DNA of 64,000 nt from Flavobacteriales bacterium UBA1494 (GTDB taxonomy: Bacteria; Bacteroidota; Bacteroidia; Flavobacteriales_E; Vicingaceae): assembly GCA_905182175.1 (NCBI GenBank), contig CAJJAT010000001.1, positions 62,001 through 126,000 on the forward strand. Reading direction: 5' to 3'. The notes below the pieces were generated by a model. That model saw nothing but the letters and a program-made list of their open reading frames with translations. It was not told where the DNA came from and did no database searches. Positions within the stretch are counted from its first letter, which is position 1; every line of letters starts with the position of its first letter. A program made the position numbers and the translations under genes. Positions 16,797-25,407 of this stretch are shown piece by piece.

Positions 16797-18016
16797 GTAA
16801 ATATTCCAACTTTCTTCATTTCAATCCAGTACGTGGGAAAACTCTTTACCACAACATCCAGAGAGTCAATCTCTATTTTATACCTAATAGCCAAAGGAGC
16901 TAATGACATTGCCATTCGATGATCATCATAGCTTAAAAATGATAGGCCCTTCTCATTTTCCATAGTTTTATCACTCCGCTGTATCTCAAAACAATTACCG
17001 TCTACTTCATTCAATTCTACGCCCAACTTTGCCAATTCCGTTTTTAAGGCTGCTACTCTATTGCATTCTTTTATGTAAAGTGTTTTTGTTCCTGATATGG
17101 ATATTTTAGAACAAAGTTGGGAAGCGACAACTGCAACGGGAGGAATTAGATCAGGCGTTTCTGTCATGTCTAACTTCAAAATTGATTGAATTTGATGGGC
17201 ATGCTGTGTGAGTAAAGCGCCTTCTTTTAGAAACTCTGTTTTTACCCCAAGCTCTTCGAATATTTTAAAACAGTTCATATCTCCTTGGCGCGAAGTTGGG
17301 CTAAGGTTATTGATAAAAAGACTCTTCCCGGAAAGAGCGACTATTTGATAAAAAAAAGCTGCAGAAGACCAATCAGCTTCCACAACCATCTGTAGATTTG
17401 AAGTGTGAGCTCCATTTTTTACAGAGATTAAACTTCCATCCCTATTTATGTCTATTCCTATTTGCTGCTGTAAATCAATTGTCAAATCAATGTATGGAAA
17501 AGAAACCACTTCCCCTTTTAGGCGTAGTTGCAATCCATTTTCTAAGTGTGGAGCGATTAGCAATAAAGCAGATATATATTGACTACTTACCGAAGCATCG
17601 ATTGATAGAGGACCTCCTTTTAACCGTTTTCCGACAATTTTTAATGGAGGGAAACCGTCATTTTTAAGATAAGTAATATCAGCACCTAACTTTTTTAGCT
17701 TTTCAACTAAAACACCAATTGGGCGTTTTAACATCCGTTCAGAACCAGTTAATATCCTAGTGACCTTAGAGATCGAATAGTAGGCGGTTAAAAACCGAAA
17801 CGCCGTTCCAGCCATTCCAACATTAACAGTCTCTTCATTTGAAGCAAGAGCTTTCTGCAACAAAACAGTGTCTTCTGCTTCTGAAAGGTTTTCTAAAACT
17901 ATTGTATTTCCGGACAAAGCTTGAGCAATTAGAAGTCGGTTAGAAATACTTTTAGAACTTGGTAAATCAATTTTTGGAACTGTAGCTATTGCTGAATATT
18001 TCAGTTTATTACTCAT
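16793..18016 (-). CDS. aroA: 3-phosphoshikimate 1-carboxyvinyltransferase (EPSP synthase)
   Basis: A 407-residue enzyme that joins shikimate-3-phosphate and phosphoenolpyruvate in the aromatic amino acid pathway. Signature blocks seen are LPSSKSISNR (substrate Lys/Ser/Arg), GMAGTAFRFL (the NAGTAxR PEP loop) and DDHRMAMSLAPLA near the C-terminus. I start at ATG 18016, which overlaps the aroB stop (TATGAGTAA); an in-frame TTG lies two codons upstream. It is somewhat shorter than the E. coli enzyme (427), as usual for this phylum. It forms an operon with aroB by overlap and converges on the membrane protein at 16425. Confidence 0.95.
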   Translation of the reverse strand: MSNKLKYSAIATVPKIDLPSSKSISNRLLIAQALSGNTIVLENLSEAEDTVLLQKALASNEETVNVGMAGTAFRFLTAYYSISKVTRILTGSERMLKRPIGVLVEKLKKLGADITYLKNDGFPPLKIVGKRLKGGPLSIDASVSSQYISALLLIAPHLENGLQLRLKGEVVSFPYIDLTIDLQQQIGIDINRDGSLISVKNGAHTSNLQMVVEADWSSAAFFYQIVALSGKSLFINNLSPTSRQGDMNCFKIFEELGVKTEFLKEGALLTQHAHQIQSILKLDMTETPDLIPPVAVVASQLCSKISISGTKTLYIKECNRVAALKTELAKLGVELNEVDGNCFEIQRSDKTMENEKGLSFLSYDDHRMAMSLAPLAIRYKIEIDSLDVVVKSFPTYWIEMKKVGIFT

Positions 18017-19064
18017 ACCCAAAAAAGTAATCCAATGCAGTTATTATTTGCTGCTCAGTTGCAGCCTGATTAACAGTTGCATTTCCTATAGAACTGAGCA
18101 ACGTAAAATTAATTTGGTCATTTTCATTTTTCTTATCCTGTTGCATGAAGTGCAACAATTCAGGGAACTCACTCTTTTTAACCGTTGGAAAATCAAAGAA
18201 CTGATTTAACGTTTCCTCTACATCGTCGTATTCTGGCAAGCTAATTAAATTTAGTTGAACTGATATATGGGCTTCACAAATCATTCCCGCTGCCACTGCA
18301 AATCCATGGGGGATAGGTTTCTCTTTTTCTAGAAAGTAACTTTCCATTGCATGACCAATGGTATGACCAAAATTTAATTTTTTACGACCTCCTCGCTCCT
18401 TTGGATCAGCCTCTACTATATGCTGCTTAATTCTTATTGATTTCTCTATTTGATCCATACTTATGCTCCTTCCGGACAAAGATTTCAATTGTGACCAATA
18501 ATCAGCATCAGCAATTAAGGCATGTTTAAATACCTCTCCCATACCACTCCAAAATTCTGTATCAGGCAAAGTCTTTAAAAATTCAGGAAAAATGAACGTT
18601 TTTTGCGCCTCTTGAAAAACTCCAATTTGATTTTTATAGTTTCCAAAATCAATGCCGCACTTGCCTCCGATAGCGGCATCTACCATGGCTAAAAGTGATG
18701 TTGGTACATTGTAAAAATCTATCCCTCTTTTATAGCAGGCGGCCACGAATGCTCCTAGGTCGGTTAGCATTCCTCCACCAAGGTTTACAATTAACGTTTT
18801 TCGATCAGCGTTGTCCTCGGACAAAGATTCCCAAAGCGAGGCGCAAGTGGATATATCTTTTGATTGCTCTCCTGCAGGAACTTCTAAATAGAAAAAGTAT
18901 ACCTCTTCATCCACCAATGCATCTTGAAGTAATGGCAAGCAATGAATGTTTGTATTTTCATCTACCAAAACGTATACTTGACTGTAGTTCGAAGCCGCTA
19001 TAGACTGTCCGACTACTCGCAAATCTTTTATAATTTGTACTTTTTCAGATTGAAGAGAATTCAT
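18009..19064 (-). CDS. aroB: 3-dehydroquinate synthase
   Basis: A 351-residue NAD- and zinc-dependent enzyme that cyclises DAHP to 3-dehydroquinate. The NAD site GGGMLTDLGAF, the Lys-rich CGIDFGNYKNQIG loop and zinc ligands in GEVFKHALI (Glu), HTIGHA and HGFAVAAGM are all present. The ATG at 19064 is preferred over a TTG at 19085, which would overlap the candidate -7 box. It heads the aroB-aroA operon. The third shikimate gene here, aroK, is at 56768-57274, so the pathway genes are dispersed. Confidence 0.95.
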   Translation of the reverse strand: MNSLQSEKVQIIKDLRVVGQSIAASNYSQVYVLVDENTNIHCLPLLQDALVDEEVYFFYLEVPAGEQSKDISTCASLWESLSEDNADRKTLIVNLGGGMLTDLGAFVAACYKRGIDFYNVPTSLLAMVDAAIGGKCGIDFGNYKNQIGVFQEAQKTFIFPEFLKTLPDTEFWSGMGEVFKHALIADADYWSQLKSLSGRSISMDQIEKSIRIKQHIVEADPKERGGRKKLNFGHTIGHAMESYFLEKEKPIPHGFAVAAGMICEAHISVQLNLISLPEYDDVEETLNQFFDFPTVKKSEFPELLHFMQQDKKNENDQINFTLLSSIGNATVNQAATEQQIITALDYFFGYE

Positions 19065-19082
19065 AGTAAAAATGCTTTGTGT

Positions 19083-19090
19083 CAAAGCTA
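19083..19090 (-). promoter_or_regulatory. Candidate -7 box (TAGCTTTG) for aroB
   Basis: An exact TAnnTTTG on the minus strand lies 18 bp upstream of the aroB ATG. No clear TTG is found at -33. It lies back to back with the box for the divergent phosphoesterase gene at 19121. Confidence 0.4.
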
Positions 19091-19120
19091 CAAAAGAATG
19101 GAAGATTAGTTTTTGAAAGC

Positions 19121-19128
19121 TAACTTTG
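19121..19128 (+). promoter_or_regulatory. Candidate -7 box (TAACTTTG) for the YfcE-like gene
   Basis: An exact TAnnTTTG match is separated from the ATG at 19133 by only 4 bp (GAGG). It predicts a leaderless or near-leaderless transcript. No matching -33 element is seen. Confidence 0.4.
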
Positions 19129-19132
19129 AGGC

Positions 19133-19630
19133 ATGAAAAAAATTGGGCTTATTTCAGACACACATTCGTATTTACACCCCAGGGTAAAGCACTATTTTAA
19201 GAATGTAGATGAAATTTGGCATGCTGGCGATATTGGCAGATTAAGCTTAGCTGACGAATTAGAAGAATTTAAGCCACTAAAGGCAGTTTACGGGAACATT
19301 GATGGCGCTGAAATTAGGGTAGCACACCCGGAAAACCAGCGATTTATTTGTGAAGGTGTTGACGTTTGGATTACACACATTGGTGGTTATCCGAACCGTT
19401 ACGACAAGAGAGTGTACGAAGAAATATATCGAAACCCACCAAAGCTTTTTATTTGCGGACACTCACATATATTGAAAGCTATGCCGGATAAAAAATTAGA
19501 TTTATTGCACTTGAATCCAGGAGCTGCAGGGAAACACGGATTTCATCATATTTTAACGCTCATGCGCTTTGATTGTAATAACGGTAAAATTGAAAACCTA
19601 GAAGTGATTGAACTGGAGAAAAGAGCTTAA
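19133..19630 (+). CDS. YfcE/MJ0936-type metallophosphoesterase
   Basis: A 165-residue single-domain calcineurin-like phosphoesterase. All metal-binding blocks are present: SDTHS (residues 8-12), HAGDIG, YGNIDG (the GNxD/H block), THIGG and CGHSH, with NPGAAG near the end. YfcE-family proteins hydrolyse phosphodiesters such as bis-p-nitrophenyl phosphate; the natural substrate is generally not known. The gene is divergent from aroB. Its stop overlaps the end of the convergent DUF4293 gene by 4 bp. Confidence 0.9.
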   Translation: MKKIGLISDTHSYLHPRVKHYFKNVDEIWHAGDIGRLSLADELEEFKPLKAVYGNIDGAEIRVAHPENQRFICEGVDVWITHIGGYPNRYDKRVYEEIYRNPPKLFICGHSHILKAMPDKKLDLLHLNPGAAGKHGFHHILTLMRFDCNNGKIENLEVIELEKRA

Positions 19631-20094
19631 CGAATCCTATCCGCAGCCCTTACCAAGTCCTCATCTTTTTTGATAGCTTTAATTGCCAAGAAGATAAAAA
19701 TCATTGGAAGCAATGCAAAATATGCTCCAATGTAATATTCTACCGTTGCTAAAGAAACAGAAGTTAAATTAGTGACAGCGCCATCTACAATAAAAAATAT
19801 AGCAACTAAAAAGCCAACTTGAACCAACAATAAAAGCTTCGCTAATTTAATTTGCAGTTGACGTTTTTTAAACATCCCTAGCGTTATTAAGCAAAGTGCA
19901 ATGCATAAGGAACAAAGAATAGCTAAAGCAATATTAGAATAAACGACCTCGCCAGAATCAACTACTTGTAACTTGTATAAGTTGAATGAATGCAATACTC
20001 CATCCAGTGAGATGTTGGCCAAATCAAGCCAAAAAATAGTTACGTTTAGTATCAAAGCAATGAAGAGAAAAATAGATTGAGTACGTTGCCACAT
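19627..20094 (-). CDS. DUF4293 family membrane protein
   Basis: A 155-residue protein. I choose ATG 20094 (MWQRTQSIFLFIALILN), since relatives start MIQRIQTxYL; an upstream in-frame start at 20124 would add MLSLRYKRNI. Four membrane helices are visible at about residues 7-25, 54-72, 83-103 and 122-142, in the usual arrangement for this Bacteroidota-specific family of unknown function. The C-terminus is charged (KKDEDLVRAADRIR). It is monocistronic and convergent with the phosphoesterase. Confidence 0.82.
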   Translation of the reverse strand: MWQRTQSIFLFIALILNVTIFWLDLANISLDGVLHSFNLYKLQVVDSGEVVYSNIALAILCSLCIALCLITLGMFKKRQLQIKLAKLLLLVQVGFLVAIFFIVDGAVTNLTSVSLATVEYYIGAYFALLPMIFIFLAIKAIKKDEDLVRAADRIR

Positions 20095-20160
20095 AATGTT
20101 TCGTTTATAACGCAAAGAAAGCAAAGAATTATTACTTTGGACGAAGAATAAATATAGAAT

Positions 20161-21093
20161 TTGAAGGCAAAACAGTTATTTCAAGAATTTTCAGAAAAGC
20201 ACGAGACACAACTTCCTTTTTCACTTCAATACAGATGGTGGAATGAGGTAGTGAAGTACAGCTGGGATGTTGCCATTTTACTAAATGGAGACATGGTCTA
20301 CGGTATCATGCCCTATTTTATTCGAAAAAAAGGACCTTGGGTGTTTATTGCAAATGCTCACTTTACACCGTATACAGGTCCTTTTTTAATTTATCCTGAA
20401 GGTCAAAAAACTGCTAGCCGCATAGCTTTTGAGCATAAGGCGCATCAAGATTTGGTAGCGCAACTTCCTCCTTTTTCTGAGTTTTCACAGAATTTTCATT
20501 TGGGCTTTCAAAATGCTCTCACCTTTCAGTGGAATGGTTTTACTGAGACAAATAGATATACTTATATACTTCCCCTAGAAAAGTCGGAAGATGATCTTTG
20601 GAAAGGCTTGCGAGAAAACACAAGAAGACAAATTAAAAAGGCTAAAAAAACAATTAATTACAGTACTTCGGAAGATCCTAAATTATTACAGAAGCTTTTG
20701 AGCGACTCTTTTGAAAATAAAATTGAGTCGAGCTATTTTGAACGTTTAGTAGTATTTATAGATAAATACAAGTGTGGTAAAATGTGGAAAGCTGATGAAG
20801 GTAAGGAAACACATTCAATTCTTTTTTGCATGTGGGACAGCACTAGCGCATATTACTTAATTGGAGGAAACGCTTCAGCCCATAAAAATTCAGGAGCTAT
20901 GAGTTTACTTACTTGGGAAGCGGTTAAGTATTGTAAAAGCATCCAATTACCTATTTTCAACTTTGAAGGCAGCAGTGTTGCCTCCATAGAAAAGTACTTT
21001 AGGGGGTTTGGCGGTGAGTTGGTATCATTCCGCAGAATTGAAAAGAAGAACTCCACGAGTTTACAGGTAGCTAAAAAGTTAAAAGGAGGTTGA
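20161..21093 (+). CDS. FemAB/GNAT-like acyltransferase family protein
   Basis: A 310-residue soluble protein with TTG start at 20161; no earlier ATG is in frame and the next ATG would remove conserved sequence. It resembles the BioF2-like/FemAB acetyltransferase group: an N-terminal half with RWWNEVVKYSW and TPYTGPFLIYP, the LRENTRRQIKKAKK helix (about 155-170), and a C-terminal GNAT fold with YYLIGGNASAHKNSGAMSLLTWEAV and FNFEGSSVASIEKYFRGFGG. FemAB-type enzymes transfer aminoacyl or acyl groups in cell-envelope assembly. The acceptor here is unknown. The following 177 bp hold no gene. Confidence 0.75.
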   Translation: MKAKQLFQEFSEKHETQLPFSLQYRWWNEVVKYSWDVAILLNGDMVYGIMPYFIRKKGPWVFIANAHFTPYTGPFLIYPEGQKTASRIAFEHKAHQDLVAQLPPFSEFSQNFHLGFQNALTFQWNGFTETNRYTYILPLEKSEDDLWKGLRENTRRQIKKAKKTINYSTSEDPKLLQKLLSDSFENKIESSYFERLVVFIDKYKCGKMWKADEGKETHSILFCMWDSTSAYYLIGGNASAHKNSGAMSLLTWEAVKYCKSIQLPIFNFEGSSVASIEKYFRGFGGELVSFRRIEKKNSTSLQVAKKLKGG

Positions 21094-21270
21094 TATAAAG
21101 GTCTTTATTCGGAACAACGCAATCGATTTAATTACTACCATTATGAAGAAGAATAGACAGTTGAAGAAGTAATTTAGCCATCGAAAACCACCTTAATCAA
21201 ATTCTATCAACCACTTGCCATACTTTTTATAGTCGTTCGCAATAAAATAGCAAGAACCAAGCAATCTGAT

Positions 21271-22494
21271 TTATTTAATCTTCACCCTTTTTCCCATTGC
21301 TCCAAAAGCAGTCATAAAAGAAAAAGCAATGAAGGCAGCAGCCAATACAAATGGTGCACCCGGAAAAAAGTATGCAAACCCGTCTTGCGTGAAATAAGCA
21401 AAAATGGTAGTCATGGCAATTGGACCAATTACAGCGGTTAAGGAAATAAGAGATGTTAAAGCCCCTTGCAGTTCTCCTTGCTCGGTATCTTTAAATTTAT
21501 TGGAAACAATACTCTGCAAAGTAGGCGTAGCGATTCCTCCAAAACAATACGGCAAAACTGAAGCGAACAACAACCAACTTTGGTTTACAAAAGCAAATAA
21601 TAATAGACCTACAAACCACGATAAATAACCAATAAATACAGTTTTCCTCTCTCCCCACCAACGTACACTGTGTTTGACAAATAACCCTTGTACAACAGCA
21701 ACAACTACTCCTACAATACCTAACGAATAGCCCACCATAGATTCTGTCCAACCAAATTTTAACATGCCATAAAATGGCCAGGTAGACTGCACAGCATAAC
21801 CAGCTAAATACAAAAGAAAAAATGCAACTGCTAATTTAGCCACCACATTACTTCTTGTTAATAAGTGAAAGGAACCTAAAGGGTTCGCCTTAGCAAGTTC
21901 AACTGTTTGTTTTCGTTTGCTCTTTTCTAACGACTCAGGAAGTACAAAAATACCATACAAGAAATTTAAGAGAGTTAAACCTCCTGCAATGAAAAACGGA
22001 TATTTCACATCATATTCTCCTGCTATTCCGCCTAAGATTGGCCCTACTATGAAACCCAATCCAAAAGCAGCTCCAATTAATCCAAAATTTTGAGCTTTAT
22101 TTTCAGGAGTGCTTATATCAGCAATATAGGCTGTTGCTACTGTAAAACTTGCTCCACATAGGCCTGCTAAAATTCTGCCTAAAAACAACCAAAACAAACT
22201 TGGAGCATAGGCATGCACAAAGTAATCTATTCCCAGACCAAAAAGTGCGATCAATAAAATCGGCTTTCGGCCAAATTTATCACTCAATACGCCCAGTACT
22301 GGAGCAAAAAAGAACTGCATAATAGCGTAAGAGAAAATCAACCACCCTCCTATTTTAGAAGCTTCGCTTAACCCAACACCGTTCAAGCTTTCAATAAGTT
22401 TTGGAATCACTGGAATTATGATTCCAATGCCGATTACGTCAATTAAAATGGTTGCAAAAATAAAACCCAAAGAGGCTTTGCTATTCTTTTTCAT
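21271..22494 (-). CDS. MFS transporter, TetA-like (DHA1) drug:proton antiporter family
   Basis: A 407-residue transporter with 12 predicted membrane helices. I use ATG 22494 (MKKNSKASLGFIFATILIDVIG). Motif A is GVLSDKFGRKPILL between helices 2 and 3, and the helix 1 motif is DVIGIGIIIPVIP. The layout matches the TCR/Tet group, usually annotated as tetracycline or multidrug resistance transporters. No tetracycline repressor lies nearby, so a housekeeping exporter is as likely as a resistance determinant. The gene is divergent from the phosphotransferase at 22592. Confidence 0.9.
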   Translation of the reverse strand: MKKNSKASLGFIFATILIDVIGIGIIIPVIPKLIESLNGVGLSEASKIGGWLIFSYAIMQFFFAPVLGVLSDKFGRKPILLIALFGLGIDYFVHAYAPSLFWLFLGRILAGLCGASFTVATAYIADISTPENKAQNFGLIGAAFGLGFIVGPILGGIAGEYDVKYPFFIAGGLTLLNFLYGIFVLPESLEKSKRKQTVELAKANPLGSFHLLTRSNVVAKLAVAFFLLYLAGYAVQSTWPFYGMLKFGWTESMVGYSLGIVGVVVAVVQGLFVKHSVRWWGERKTVFIGYLSWFVGLLLFAFVNQSWLLFASVLPYCFGGIATPTLQSIVSNKFKDTEQGELQGALTSLISLTAVIGPIAMTTIFAYFTQDGFAYFFPGAPFVLAAAFIAFSFMTAFGAMGKRVKIK

Positions 22495-22500
22495 GAGCGG

Positions 22501-22508
22501 CAAAAGTA
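22501..22508 (-). promoter_or_regulatory. Candidate extended -7 box (TACTTTTGCCG) for the MFS gene
   Basis: TACTTTTG reads on the minus strand 6 bp before the ATG at 22494 and is followed by CCG. The tRNA-Lys and tRNA-Ser boxes in this window have the same extension. No TTG is found at -33. Confidence 0.45.
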
Positions 22509-22591
22509 CATCGAACTATACTTTAAAACTCTATTACTTTCCGCACTTTTACCATTCTTTACCTTCTCAAGTCTTCTTACTTTTACGGCGA

Positions 22592-24457
22592 ATGAAATCA
22601 CTTGTTAAAACCTACCTCAAATTTGCCCTAAAGCTTGCTTTGGCATTTTGGATGTTTAGTTTATTCAGAGTCCTGTTTTACGTATTCAACTCCAGTTATT
22701 TTCCTGACCCTGAATTTATCAACTTTTTAGGTGGTATTCGTTTTGATTGGATGACCATCTCTATTTTATACTTGCCATTTTTTGTATCTCTGTGGTTCTA
22801 TCCAAGATCAAATACCATTCTACAAAAGGGTTTGTTTCTGTTTTCAACAGTATTGGCGATTTTAACTAACGTGCTTGACTTCGGATACTTTAACTTTACT
22901 CAAAAACGAACTACCGCTGACCTATTTACTACCAAAGGGTTAGGAGAAGATGTTATGACACTGCTTCCGCAATTTGCGAAAGACTATTGGCATTTACTCG
23001 TATTGGCAATTATCTGCTTTTTTATACTGAAGCTGATGTATCAAAAAATAGAGACCATTAAAACAGAAAGACTCAATTGGAAGCGCTATATTTTGTTCGT
23101 TTTTCCAATTACTGTGCTCGTATTTATAGGGTTCAGAGGAGGTGTTCAGTTGAAGCCTTTAAACGTAATCCAAGCGTCTCAATACGCAAGTTCTCAAAAC
23201 ATCCCATTGGTATTAAATACCAGTTTTACCCTCATCAAATCTTTCTCTAAAGAAACAATTGAGGTTCAACATTTTTTCCCCGATGAAAAATTGGCAGCCA
23301 TTTATACTCCAGTTCAAAAAATACAGGCCAAAAGTGTTCCAGAGAAGCTTAATGTCGTTTTGATTATTGCTGAAAGCTTTTCTCAGGAATACATTGGATT
23401 CTATAACGGTGGTGTAGGCTATACTCCATTTTTAGATAGCTTAATGAATGAAAGTGTAGTCTTTATAAACTCTTTTGCGAATGGAAAAAAGTCAATTGAA
23501 GCTTTGCCTGCAATATTGTCTAGCATACCAACCTTAAGTAACAGAGCTTATATTTCTAGCGAATATGCTGGCAATACCATAGAGAGTTTACCTAAAACAC
23601 TCAAAAAAGAAGGCTACTCCTCGGCTTTTTACCATGGGGGCGCTAACGGTACCATGGGTTTTAAAGCTTTCACCCAAGTAGCAGGAATAGAAAAGTATTA
23701 CGGCAAAGAGGATTACCCCAACACTAATGACTACGACGGTAATTGGGGAATTTTTGATGAACCTTATTTGCAATATTGTGTGAAAGAATTCTCCGATATG
23801 CAAGCTCCTTTTTTTGGCGGAATTTTCACCTTATCCTCTCATCACCCATATACTATTCCTAAGCAGCACGTAAATAAATTTCCAAAAGGAGAGTTACCAA
23901 TTCATGAAAGTATTGGCTACACAGACCATGCATTAAGACAGTTTTTTAAATCGGCAGAAAAGACAACTTGGTTTGAAAATACCTTGTTTATCATAACAGC
24001 GGACCATACTCAAGCCGTATCAAATCCTAACTACAACAACTGGATTGGACTGTATAAAGTTCCGATTGCATATTACTGCCCTAAAATACTTCCTGCTAAA
24101 GTAATTGAAACCGTAACGCAACAGACTGACATTTTTCCAACCACCTTGGATTTAATTGGCTTCGAAAGTAAAATTTTGAGCTTTGGTAATTCCGCATTTT
24201 CAGGTTCCAAAGAATTTTCTATCAGTTACATAAATGGAATTTATCAGTTAATTAAAAAAGACTATTGCCTTCACTTTGATGGCGAAAAAGTGACCGGCTT
24301 GTTTAAGTGGGAGAATGGCAATCCATTCAAAGAAAATCTAATGAATAGCCCAGACATCGCCGTTCAATCAACGGAAAAGGAATTATCGATCTTCTTAAAG
24401 GCATATCTACAGCAATACCAAAGCCGAATAGTTTCGAACAACTTAACATATGAGTAA
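22592..24457 (+). CDS. LTA synthase-like membrane sulfatase/phosphotransferase
   Basis: A 621-residue protein with five N-terminal membrane helices (residues about 12-35, 52-72, 80-100, 132-150, 165-182) and an extracytoplasmic alkaline-phosphatase-fold domain from about 250. The first metal Glu is in IIAESFSQE (Glu261). The nucleophile position reads NGKKSIEALP, giving Ser301 where LtaS has Thr. The late metal site is ITADHTQA. The family (LtaS, OpgB, EptA relatives) transfers phosphoglycerol or phosphoethanolamine from phospholipid to sugars. ATG 22592 is preferred to the in-frame 22418 start, which runs through the divergent gene. The next gene, a diacylglycerol kinase, overlaps by 8 bp. 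Confidence 0.88.
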   Translation: MKSLVKTYLKFALKLALAFWMFSLFRVLFYVFNSSYFPDPEFINFLGGIRFDWMTISILYLPFFVSLWFYPRSNTILQKGLFLFSTVLAILTNVLDFGYFNFTQKRTTADLFTTKGLGEDVMTLLPQFAKDYWHLLVLAIICFFILKLMYQKIETIKTERLNWKRYILFVFPITVLVFIGFRGGVQLKPLNVIQASQYASSQNIPLVLNTSFTLIKSFSKETIEVQHFFPDEKLAAIYTPVQKIQAKSVPEKLNVVLIIAESFSQEYIGFYNGGVGYTPFLDSLMNESVVFINSFANGKKSIEALPAILSSIPTLSNRAYISSEYAGNTIESLPKTLKKEGYSSAFYHGGANGTMGFKAFTQVAGIEKYYGKEDYPNTNDYDGNWGIFDEPYLQYCVKEFSDMQAPFFGGIFTLSSHHPYTIPKQHVNKFPKGELPIHESIGYTDHALRQFFKSAEKTTWFENTLFIITADHTQAVSNPNYNNWIGLYKVPIAYYCPKILPAKVIETVTQQTDIFPTTLDLIGFESKILSFGNSAFSGSKEFSISYINGIYQLIKKDYCLHFDGEKVTGLFKWENGNPFKENLMNSPDIAVQSTEKELSIFLKAYLQQYQSRIVSNNLTYE

Positions 24458-25313
24458 AAAAATACTTTTTGTTGTAAACCCAATTTCAGGTATAAGAGGA
24501 AAAAAGATTGCTTTAGCACTTCTACAAACGGAGTTAAAACCAAGTACCGAGTATCAAGTTATTGAAACTGAACGAGCACATCATGCAACTGAACTGGCAG
24601 AAAAAGCAATTAAAGAAGGGTTTGACGCTGTTATTGCAGTTGGTGGCGACGGCACAGTAAACGAGATAGGAAAAGCCTTAGTTGGCTCTAAGGTAGCATT
24701 GGGGATACTGCCATTTGGATCAGGAAATGGTTTTGCTAGGCACCGTAAAATTCCAATAAATGCAAGAGAGGCAATTAAACTAATTAATAGATTCACAACC
24801 AAGAAGATAGATACAGCCACCTTAAACGAAGACGTTTTTTTAACTACAGCAGGTTTAGGTTTTGATGCCCATGTAGGTTGGAAATTCTCAGAAAGTGGTA
24901 GTCGTGGATTTCTAACTTACTCTCAAATTGCTATTAATGAATTTATTAACTACAAAGAAAAAGAGTATCAGTTAATAATTGATGGAAAAGAGTTAAACAC
25001 AAAGGCTTTTGTGCTAAGCATTGCAAATGGAGGACAATACGGTAATAATGTATGGATTGCTCCTGACGCTTCCATGGAAGATGGAAAATTAAACGTTTGT
25101 ATTATCAAACCTTTTCCAGCTCACTTTACCCCAGATATAGTTTTAAAATTATTTAGCAAGAGGCTTCATGCTTCCAAATATTACGAATCAATAGAAGCAA
25201 AAGAAATTAAGGTAATTAAAGCAGGAAAGTTTCATTTAGACGGTGAGCCTAGAGAAACGAATGAGGATTTAATCATTCGCATTGTGCCGAAGTCTTTACA
25301 CGTGATTTGTTGA
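24450..25313 (+). CDS. Diacylglycerol kinase-family lipid kinase (YegS/DagK type)
   Basis: A 287-residue cytoplasmic lipid kinase. The nucleotide site is GGDGTVNEIGKAL (GGDGT at residues 65-69), followed by ILPFGSGNGFARH and the C-terminal beta-sandwich with FHLDGEPRE. It phosphorylates diacylglycerol or a related lipid. Its start lies inside the end of the upstream phosphotransferase gene (8-bp overlap), so the two are co-translated. LtaS-like enzymes release diacylglycerol when they use phosphatidylglycerol, which this kinase could recycle to phosphatidate. That link is inference from context. Confidence 0.9.
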   Translation: MSKKILFVVNPISGIRGKKIALALLQTELKPSTEYQVIETERAHHATELAEKAIKEGFDAVIAVGGDGTVNEIGKALVGSKVALGILPFGSGNGFARHRKIPINAREAIKLINRFTTKKIDTATLNEDVFLTTAGLGFDAHVGWKFSESGSRGFLTYSQIAINEFINYKEKEYQLIIDGKELNTKAFVLSIANGGQYGNNVWIAPDASMEDGKLNVCIIKPFPAHFTPDIVLKLFSKRLHASKYYESIEAKEIKVIKAGKFHLDGEPRETNEDLIIRIVPKSLHVIC

Positions 25314-25407
25314 AGTGCCTAAATCTGTTTATCAAATTGAAATCAGATGAAAAATTTATCAATTACCCCAAATACAGCGATTATTTTTTAGTTAAAAGAG
25401 AACTACG

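Noticed and set aside
21271-22494. Tetracycline-resistance gene tetA
   Set aside because: Family level only; no tetR, no mobile context, and such exporters are common core genes.
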